64,000 nucleotides of DNA. It comes from Clostridiaceae bacterium (GTDB lineage: Bacteria > Bacillota > Clostridia > Acetivibrionales > DUMB01). The notes below the pieces were generated by a model. The model made no database searches. It had not been told where the DNA came from and saw nothing but the letters and a program-made list of their open reading frames with translations. The stretch covers positions 37,298 through 101,297 of the forward strand of contig DUMB01000090.1 of assembly GCA_012840085.1 (NCBI GenBank), read 5' to 3'. The position numbers and the translations under genes were made by a program. Below, in pieces: positions 58,469 through 64,000 of this stretch. How positions within the stretch are numbered: the first letter of the stretch is position 1; every line of letters starts with the position of its first letter.

Positions 58469-59136
58469 TATTTATCTCCCCCTTCCGCCTTATTCTCCTT
58501 CTTAACGACAGGAAGGACTTCACCTTTATATATCCATACCTTTACACCTATTTTACCATAAGTTGTATCGGCTTCTGCAAATCCATAGTCAATATCAGCT
58601 CTCAGTGTCTGGAGGGGAATTGTACCTTCATGATAATGCTCGGTTCTTGCTATTTCAGCTCCTCCAAGACGTCCTGAAACTGCAGTTTTTATACCTTTTG
58701 CACCGAGCTTCATTGCCCTTGACATAGCTTGTTTCATTGCTCTTCTGAAAGAAATTCTCTTTTCAAGCTGTGAAGCTATGTTTTCGGCAACTAATTGAGC
58801 TGATAATTCAGGTGCTTTAATTTCAGTTATATTAATAAGGATGTTCTTACCCGTCATTTTCACAAGCTGTTTTCTAAGCTCTTCAATGCCTGTTCCGCCT
58901 TTTCCGATCACAAGACCAGGCTTAGCAGTGTGGACATTAATCTTTATCTTGTTGGCAGCTCTTTCAATCTCTATTCTTGCAATACCCGCCAAATAAAGTT
59001 TCTCTTTAATGAATTTTCTTATTTTGAAGTCTTCAACAAGGTATTCACTAAAATTCTTGTCACTAGCATACCATTTGGTGTCCCAATCTTTAATTATTCC
59101 TATTCTTAATCCATGCGGATTTACTTTCTGGCCCAT
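58468..59136 (-). CDS. rpsC: 30S ribosomal protein S3
   Basis: S3 (222 residues) forms part of the mRNA entry tunnel. It begins [24 protein letters not shown] and has the KH motif [16 protein letters not shown]. 19 nt after rplV. Confidence 0.98.
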   Translation of the reverse strand: MGQKVNPHGLRIGIIKDWDTKWYASDKNFSEYLVEDFKIRKFIKEKLYLAGIARIEIERAANKIKINVHTAKPGLVIGKGGTGIEELRKQLVKMTGKNILINITEIKAPELSAQLVAENIASQLEKRISFRRAMKQAMSRAMKLGAKGIKTAVSGRLGGAEIARTEHYHEGTIPLQTLRADIDYGFAEADTTYGKIGVKVWIYKGEVLPVVKKENKAEGGDK

Positions 59137-59155
59137 TCTTCAACCTCCTTTTCCT

Positions 59156-59632
59156 TTATTTTCTTTCCCTGAGTACCACTGTTATATGACTGGTTCTCTT
59201 CTTTATCCTGTAAGCTCTTCCCTGGGCTCTAGGCATAATCCTCTTGAGTATCGGCCCCTGATCTGCATATGCTTCAGCTACATAAAGCGCGTCTCTGTCC
59301 AGCCCATTGTTATTTACAGCGTTTGCCTCAGCTGAATTAAGAAGTTTATAAAGAAGCTCAGAGGCGGCCTTTGGAACGTTCTTCAATATGGCGTATGCTT
59401 CATCCAACCCTTTACCCTTTATCAAATCAATTACTATCTTCACCTTTCTTGGAGATATGCGCGCATATCTGAGAACCGCTCTTCCCTCATCTTTACCGAT
59501 TCCTAACACCTGTCTCTCTTTCTTGGTGAGAAGTGCAGGTTTCTTGGATTTTCTATGAATAGAACTGTAAATCTCCAGCAGTGCATCTTTTTCTTTTAAA
59601 AGCTCTTCCTTTGACTTTACCTTTTTCTCCAA
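59156..59632 (-). CDS. rplV: 50S ribosomal protein L22 with N-terminal extension
   Basis: L22, whose beta hairpin lines the exit tunnel, here 158 residues. The canonical domain starts only at about residue 50 (EGRAVLRYARISPRKVKIVIDLIKGK) and ends ITVVLRERK. The first 48 residues are a charged, helical extension (KSKEELLKEKDALLEIY). The TTG start has AAAGGAGG 8 nt before it, so the extension is likely translated. No in-frame break. Confidence 0.95.
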   Translation of the reverse strand: MEKKVKSKEELLKEKDALLEIYSSIHRKSKKPALLTKKERQVLGIGKDEGRAVLRYARISPRKVKIVIDLIKGKGLDEAYAILKNVPKAASELLYKLLNSAEANAVNNNGLDRDALYVAEAYADQGPILKRIMPRAQGRAYRIKKRTSHITVVLRERK

Positions 59633-59690
59633 CTGGAATTCCTCCTTTCAAAACCTCCAAAACATACAACACGCTTGAAGGTGCATATTA

Positions 59691-59975
59691 TTACTTCAAT
59701 GCTGTTGACCTTTCTGTATGGTGTCCATGCCCTTTAAAGGTTCTTGTTGGAGCAAATTCACCCAATTTGTGGCCAACCATTTCTTCTGTTATATAAACCG
59801 GTACATGCTTTCTTCCATCATGAACTGCGATGGTATGTCCAACCATCTGTGGGAATATGGTTGAAGCTCTTGACCATGTCTTAATAACTTTCTTTTCGTT
59901 ATTCTTGTTCATTTCCTCTATTCTTTTGAGAAGCCTGGCTTCTACAAATGGTCCTTTTTTAAGCGATCTACCCAT
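59691..59975 (-). CDS. rpsS: 30S ribosomal protein S19
   Basis: S19 (94 residues), head of the small subunit. [21 protein letters not shown] and [16 protein letters not shown] are diagnostic. 34 nt after rplB. Confidence 0.98.
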   Translation of the reverse strand: MGRSLKKGPFVEARLLKRIEEMNKNNEKKVIKTWSRASTIFPQMVGHTIAVHDGRKHVPVYITEEMVGHKLGEFAPTRTFKGHGHHTERSTALK

Positions 59976-60009
59976 GTATCTCTGATCCTCCTTCCGTTAC
60001 CTTCTTGGC

Positions 60010-60843
60010 CTATTTCTGATTTCTTCTCTTAACAATGAATTTATCAGACTTCTTATTCTTCTTCCTGGTCTTATATCCAAGCGTTGGCTTGCCCCATGGG
60101 GTAACCGGAGTAGGTCTTCCTATAGGTGACTTACCTTCACCACCACCGTGTGGATGATCAACTGGGTTCATAACAACACCACGAACTGTTGGCCTGATAC
60201 CCATCCATCTCTTTCTTCCAGCTTTACCAATATGAATGTTCTCGTTCTCAATGTTGCTCAGCTGGCCTATTGTGGCTTTGCATAAAATACTAATCATTCT
60301 AACTTCACCGGATGGCAATCTTACCTGAGCATAATTGCCTTCCTTCGCCATAAGCTGTGCAGCGCCTCCTGCTGCTCTGACAAGCTGTCCGCCTTTACCA
60401 GGCTTTAACTCGATATTGTGGATCAGGGTACCAACAGGAATGTTTGCAAGTTTGAGAGTGTTTCCAGGCTTTATATCAGCATTATCTCCTGACTCTACTA
60501 TATCACCTTTCCTCAAATCCAACGGTGCAAGAATATATCTTTTTTCACCATCTGCATAATGAAGAAGTGCAATATTTGCAGTCCTATTTGGATCATATTC
60601 TATGGAAGCAACCTTTGCCGGTATCCCATCCTTATCCCTTTTAAAATCTATAATTCTGTAATGTCTTTTAACTCCGCCACCGTGATGACGTACTGTAATC
60701 CTGCCATATGAATTTCTTCCTGCCTTCTTTTTCAGAGGCACTATCAATGATTTTTCAGGCTCTTTACTTGTTATATTTTCAAATGTAGAAACAGTCATAA
60801 ACCTTCTGGCAGGAGAAGTAGGACTATACTTTTTTATTGCCAT
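60010..60843 (-). CDS. rplB: 50S ribosomal protein L2
   Basis: L2 (277 residues), next to the peptidyl transferase centre. [19 protein letters not shown] and the late [20 protein letters not shown] with the functional His are intact. 45 nt after rplW. Confidence 0.98.
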   Translation of the reverse strand: MAIKKYSPTSPARRFMTVSTFENITSKEPEKSLIVPLKKKAGRNSYGRITVRHHGGGVKRHYRIIDFKRDKDGIPAKVASIEYDPNRTANIALLHYADGEKRYILAPLDLRKGDIVESGDNADIKPGNTLKLANIPVGTLIHNIELKPGKGGQLVRAAGGAAQLMAKEGNYAQVRLPSGEVRMISILCKATIGQLSNIENENIHIGKAGRKRWMGIRPTVRGVVMNPVDHPHGGGEGKSPIGRPTPVTPWGKPTLGYKTRKKNKKSDKFIVKRRNQK

Positions 60844-60888
60844 TTCTTCTCACTCCTTTTTCAATTAACCATGTAATTTATGCGACTC

Positions 60889-61242
60889 CTATTGAACAAT
60901 TCCAAATTCTTCAATACTGGTCTTATACTTCTTATTAACTGCAACTTCTTTATTGCCCTTTGCGTAATATGTTTCAGGCTTCGGATCAAGATCTATCTTA
61001 ACAACAGCTTTCTTCCAGTCAGGCCTTGGACCAACGTGTACACCGTATCTTTTTACCTTTCCCTTGTAGTTTGCTGTGTTAACCTGTATTACCTTAACCT
61101 GGAACAACTTTTCAACAGCATTTTTTATTTCTGTCTTTGTAGCTCTTGAGTCTACTATGAAAGTGTACTTGCCATTTGCGCCTTCAATATTGCTCTTCTC
61201 TGTAATATATGGTCTTATGATAATTTCCTCAGGACTTCTCAT
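60889..61242 (-). CDS. rplW: 50S ribosomal protein L23
   Basis: L23 (117 residues), docking site for SRP and trigger factor at the tunnel exit. EEIIIRPYITEKSN and YTFIVDSRATKTEIKNAVEKLF are typical. It overlaps rplD by 1 nt. The C-terminal tail is about 20 residues longer than the shortest forms. Confidence 0.97.
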   Translation of the reverse strand: MRSPEEIIIRPYITEKSNIEGANGKYTFIVDSRATKTEIKNAVEKLFQVKVIQVNTANYKGKVKRYGVHVGPRPDWKKAVVKIDLDPKPETYYAKGNKEVAVNKKYKTSIEEFGIVQ

Positions 61243-61865
61243 TATGCGTACACCTCCTCAACCTTAGCTACAGCATCCTTAGTGATAAGGAATTTTTCAT
61301 ATTTCAAAATATCATAGGTATTAATTGTGTTTACCAGAGCAGTTTTAATGCCCGGTATATTTCTTGCAGACTTTTCTATAATTTCATTCTTTTCAGGAAG
61401 CACTATCAATGTACTTGTTTTTATATTCAGATTATTAAGTACATTAACCATCTTCTTTGTCTTAATTTCATCAAATCTCAAATCATCCAAAACGATTATG
61501 TTATTTTCCTGAACCTTTGAAGTAAGAGCAGATTTCAAAGCAATCCTCTTTACCTTCTTAGGAATAGTGTAGCGATAACTTCTTGGTTTAGGTCCAAGCA
61601 CGATACCACCTTTTATCCACTGTGCAGACCTGATGCTACCTTGTCTTGCTCTACCTGTGCCTTTTTGTCTCCATGGCTTAATGCCGCCGCCTCTTACTTC
61701 ACTTTTCGTTTTGGTGGATTGTGTGCCCTGTCTTTTATTTGCTAACTGATTTATGACAGCAAGATGAAGAGCGTTTTTATTGACTTCAACGTTGAAGATA
61801 TTATCGTTTAATTCTATATCTCCAACCACCTTACCATCCATATTGTATAAATCAACCTTTGGCAT
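61242..61865 (-). CDS. rplD: 50S ribosomal protein L4
   Basis: L4 (207 residues), whose loop lines the tunnel; in some bacteria it represses the S10 operon. [20 protein letters not shown] is diagnostic. 23 nt after rplC. Confidence 0.98.
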   Translation of the reverse strand: MPKVDLYNMDGKVVGDIELNDNIFNVEVNKNALHLAVINQLANKRQGTQSTKTKSEVRGGGIKPWRQKGTGRARQGSIRSAQWIKGGIVLGPKPRSYRYTIPKKVKRIALKSALTSKVQENNIIVLDDLRFDEIKTKKMVNVLNNLNIKTSTLIVLPEKNEIIEKSARNIPGIKTALVNTINTYDILKYEKFLITKDAVAKVEEVYA

Positions 61866-61888
61866 CTTGTTTCCTCCCTTCGCACGAA

Positions 61889-62527
61889 TTACTTGCTGGA
61901 CTTAACAGCTTCCTTTATAATTAATAGACCGCCTTTAGGGCCGGGGACAGAACCTTTAACCAAAAGTAAATTTCTCTCTGCGTCCACTCTAACTACGTCA
62001 AGATTCTGTATTGTTACCCTCTCAGCTCCCATATGACCAGGTAGCTTTTTGCCTTTAAATATACGACCAGGAGTTGTTGCAGAACCCATTGAACCGGCTC
62101 CTCTATGGTATTTCGAACCGTGAGTTTTTCTTCCTATTGAAAAACCGTGCCTTTTTATTGCACCCTGGAAGCCTTTACCTTTTGAAATACCACTTACGTC
62201 AACAACGTCACCTGCTGCAAACATATCACTTACTTTGATTTCCTGTCCTACCTCGTATTTGTCGCAGTCTTCAAACTTGAATTCCTTCAGGTGTTTCTTG
62301 TGTGATACATTAATTTTTGCAAATAATCCTTTTTCAGGTTTATTGAGTTTCCTTTCCGGAACATCCTCAAAACCTACTTTTATTGCATTATATCCATCAG
62401 TTTCAATTGTTTTTTTCTGCACAACTGTGCACGGACCTGCTTCTATAACTGTAACAGGTATAACCAAACCCTCTTCATCGAATATCTGAGTCATGCCAAT
62501 CTTTTTTCCGAGTATGGCTTTATTCAT
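61889..62527 (-). CDS. rplC: 50S ribosomal protein L3
   Basis: L3 (212 residues), an early assembly protein. [20 protein letters not shown] and GPGKGAMG-type segment [27 protein letters not shown] are present. It lies 107 nt after rpsJ, a wider gap than elsewhere in the cluster. Confidence 0.98.
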   Translation of the reverse strand: MNKAILGKKIGMTQIFDEEGLVIPVTVIEAGPCTVVQKKTIETDGYNAIKVGFEDVPERKLNKPEKGLFAKINVSHKKHLKEFKFEDCDKYEVGQEIKVSDMFAAGDVVDVSGISKGKGFQGAIKRHGFSIGRKTHGSKYHRGAGSMGSATTPGRIFKGKKLPGHMGAERVTIQNLDVVRVDAERNLLLVKGSVPGPKGGLLIIKEAVKSSK

Positions 62528-62634
62528 TTCTCTTTTTCCCTCCTATGGTTATTGGTTCACAACCGCGTTGAATTCATTGTTTACCGGTATATGAACATGA
62601 CCTTTTAATAAATCTATGCGCCGTTTATACTTGT

Positions 62635-62946
62635 TTATAGTTTGATTTCAATATCAACACCGGCAGGTAAATCCAGTCTCATCAAGGCATCAACTGTCTT
62701 GGGTGTCGGCATCAGTATGTCAATCAACCTCTTGTGTGTGCGCATTTCGAACTGCTCACGTGAATCCTTATATTTGTGAGGCGCTCTGAGTATAGTGATA
62801 ATTTCTTTTTCAGTTGGCAGCGGCACCGGCCCCGATACCTGTGCACCTGTTCTTTTTGCAGTATCAACAATCTTTTCAGCCGACTGATCAAGTATCTGAT
62901 AGTCAAACGCCTTCAACCTGATTCTGATTTTTTGTTTGTTTGCCAT
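62635..62946 (-). CDS. rpsJ: 30S ribosomal protein S10
   Basis: S10 (103 residues), also the NusE antitermination factor that binds NusB and Nus[23 protein letters not shown] and [16 protein letters not shown] are typical. It is the first gene of the supercluster, behind a long structured leader; AGAAGGAGG precedes the ATG. Confidence 0.98.
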   Translation of the reverse strand: MANKQKIRIRLKAFDYQILDQSAEKIVDTAKRTGAQVSGPVPLPTEKEIITILRAPHKYKDSREQFEMRTHKRLIDILMPTPKTVDALMRLDLPAGVDIEIKL

Positions 62947-63285
62947 ACATAAACCTCCTTCTAACGTAAGGATAATTCCTTTTGAAAAGTCAGCATACCT
63001 TTTCGTTCAGGAAATCCCTTTTTTGTTGTTACGTACAACAAGCAATTTATCTGTACACTATGCCGGGTGTTTCATAACGAGTTATTTTAAAGCCCAGGTA
63101 TTCACATATTGACCAAACTGGCCACACTGAACCTGGGCTATACTAACCAATTAGTACACTTATCGTGTATCACGCAGAATGTACAGTGACTTGTCGCCCG
63201 GTTTCTCGAATCGGACATTCTCCGCAGAAGTTCCCTATCTCTCAGGATAGCAATCTCCTGCATCATCGTATGCCACGTCACAGCA
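62947..63285 (-). promoter_or_regulatory. Structured leader of the S10 operon
   Basis: About 340 nt of RNA precede rpsJ. Visible helices on the minus strand are GCAGGAG/CTTCTGC enclosing CTATC/GATAG, AGAATGT/ACATTCT, TACTAA/TTAGTA and a large stem AGCCCAGGT/ACCTGGGCT (63091-63139) followed by TTTAAAAT. The segment is more GC-rich than the flanks. A ribosomal-protein or antitermination leader is likely; I cannot assign a known family. Confidence 0.6.
63082..63139 (-). terminator. Terminator-like stem within the S10 leader
   Basis: A 9-bp perfect stem, AGCCCAGGT/ACCTGGGCT, encloses a smaller hairpin (TGGCCA...TGGTCA) and is followed by a weak T run. It is a candidate attenuator. Confidence 0.5.
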
Positions 63286-63291
63286 CTCACT

Positions 63292-63320
63292 ATTGTACTA
63301 TATTGAAAAATTTTTTACAA
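63292..63320 (-). promoter_or_regulatory. Sigma-A promoter of the S10 supercluster
   Basis: TTGTAA (63315-63320) and TACAAT (63292-63297) on the minus strand with a 17-nt spacer. It lies in an AT-rich tract that could act as an UP element. Confidence 0.7.
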
Positions 63321-63490
63321 GTACATTTAAAAAATTTTCGTAAAATTTATCAAAATTTTAGACAAATTTTTTTGTATTTTTCTTATTATTTCTTCTAATA
63401 ATTTTTTAATGTACTTTTTAATATTTTCTGATATTTTTTTATATTTATTATGTTGCTAAATTTAATTCGTGTCGCACGCTATTTCCCTTT

Positions 63491-63706
63491 CAAATTATTT
63501 CTGCCTGGAACTATCTCTAACTTAAACCTTTCCTTACTTAGACTTTTTTGACTCAAACTTTTACTGAGCCAGACTATTTCTGACACAAATTATTTACGAC
63601 TCAAACTTTTCTGGCTCAGACTTTACTGACTCAAACTATTACTGAGCTAAACTATTTCTAAGTCAAACTATTTCTAACTCAAACTATCTCTGACCCAAAC
63701 TCAAAT
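63491..63706. repeat. 16-bp degenerate tandem repeat array
   Basis: About 13 head-to-tail copies of a unit that reads AGAAATAGTTTGAGTC on the minus strand, at 15-16 bp period, fill 216 bp. The array separates the rRNA operon terminator from the S10 promoter region. No reading frame is preserved. Confidence 0.85.
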
Positions 63707-63764
63707 TTACCGGCCTTTACCACAAATACGTCATATTTAATATTTACATATTCATTGGAGGAGA

Positions 63765-63855
63765 ATTTTTTTGCGCAAAGGAGCAATTTTACCTTGAGGA
63801 AAGACTTTTTGTGCAAAGGACCAATATTACCTTAAGAAAACACTTTTTTCTGCAA
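63765..63855. repeat. 39-bp imperfect repeat next to the 5S gene
   Basis: Two copies and a fragment of a unit of about 39 bp containing TTTTTGTGCAAAGGACCAAT, then ATTACCTTAAGGAAA, lie just after the rrn terminator. No gene is visible in them. Confidence 0.65.
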
Positions 63856-63857
63856 AT

Positions 63858-63888
63858 ACGACAAAACCCTGTACTATTCGCACAGGGC
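63858..63888 (-). terminator. rRNA operon terminator
   Basis: CCCTGT and ACAGGG (63867-63887) pair around GCGAATAGT on the minus strand and are followed by TTTTGTCG. It lies about 12 nt after the 5S rRNA 3' end. Confidence 0.8.
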
Positions 63889-63900
63889 TCTGATATAATT

Positions 63901-64000
<100 letters not shown>

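Noticed and set aside
63140..63290. tRNA gene upstream of rpsJ
   Set aside because: Hairpins are present, but no TTCGA-type T arm in a cloverleaf and no CCA-type acceptor pairing.
63491..63706. CRISPR array or origin-type iterons
   Set aside because: Units are contiguous and degenerate; no spacers, no rep or dnaA gene and no DnaA boxes were seen.

Overview
The window looks like the chromosome of a low-GC, anaerobic, Gram-positive member of the Clostridia, probably close to the cellulolytic cluster III group (Acetivibrio/Ruminiclostridium-like). Four observations point there: AT-rich intergenic DNA; class II c-di-GMP riboswitches; S-layer-homology, ricin-lectin and arabinan-active enzymes; and the gene order of the ribosomal clusters. 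The species is inferred, not demonstrated. Every intact gene is on the minus strand, so operons read from high to low coordinates. The only plus-strand gene trace is a truncated response regulator start near 40.7 kb.

Region 1 (1-8.9 kb) is the rpmG-secE-nusG-rplK-rplA / rplJ-rplL / rpoB-rpoC block. It has a good sigma-A promoter before rpmG, an L10-type leader with attenuator before rplJ, a bidirectional terminator after rplL and a separate consensus promoter with a leader of about 490 nt before rpoB. rpoC runs off the left edge.

Region 2 (9-40.7 kb) is an accessory segment set between conserved ribosomal clusters. It carries: a secreted BNR-fold arabinan-type hydrolase with lectin and CBM42 modules and a cytosolic GH43 enzyme; ilvD-ilvB; cvpA with a DUF5711 gene; a YkvI-like transporter; a four-gene Gld-like ABC exporter operon; a calcium P-type ATPase; and a DUF554 protein. 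These are followed by a surface-protein island at 29.4-40.7 kb. The core of that island (30.4-37.4 kb) is a DUF5305-like protein, a DUF1102/TasA-like secreted protein, a SipW-type signal peptidase, a second TasA-like protein and a histidine kinase/NarL regulator pair. The second TasA-like gene and the kinase pair each sit behind a class II cyclic-di-GMP riboswitch with an overlapping intrinsic terminator. This is the most interesting system in the window: a c-di-GMP-controlled surface-fibre or matrix export locus. It is flanked by broken genes: two S-layer-type genes with frameshifts or stops, a MerR gene with a nonsense codon, and a LytTR regulator cut to 26 codons.

Region 3 (40.8-63.3 kb) is the large ribosomal protein supercluster. 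From its promoter it reads rpsJ, rplC, rplD, rplW, rplB, rpsS, rplV, rpsC, rplP, rpmC, rpsQ, rplN, rplX, rplE, rpsN, rpsH, rplF, rplR, rpsE, rpmD, rplO, secY, adk, map, a KOW gene, infA, rpmJ, rpsM, rpsK, rpsD, rpoA, rplQ, then ecfA1-ecfA2-ecfT (vitamin-uptake energizing module), a ROK sugar kinase, truA, rplM and rpsI. A structured leader of about 340 nt precedes rpsJ. rpmG, rpmD and rpmJ are short genes recovered by direct translation.

Region 4 (63.3-64 kb) holds two families of degenerate tandem repeats, an rrn terminator and the 3' part of a 5S rRNA gene that continues past the right edge. An rRNA operon therefore lies immediately upstream of the S10 operon.
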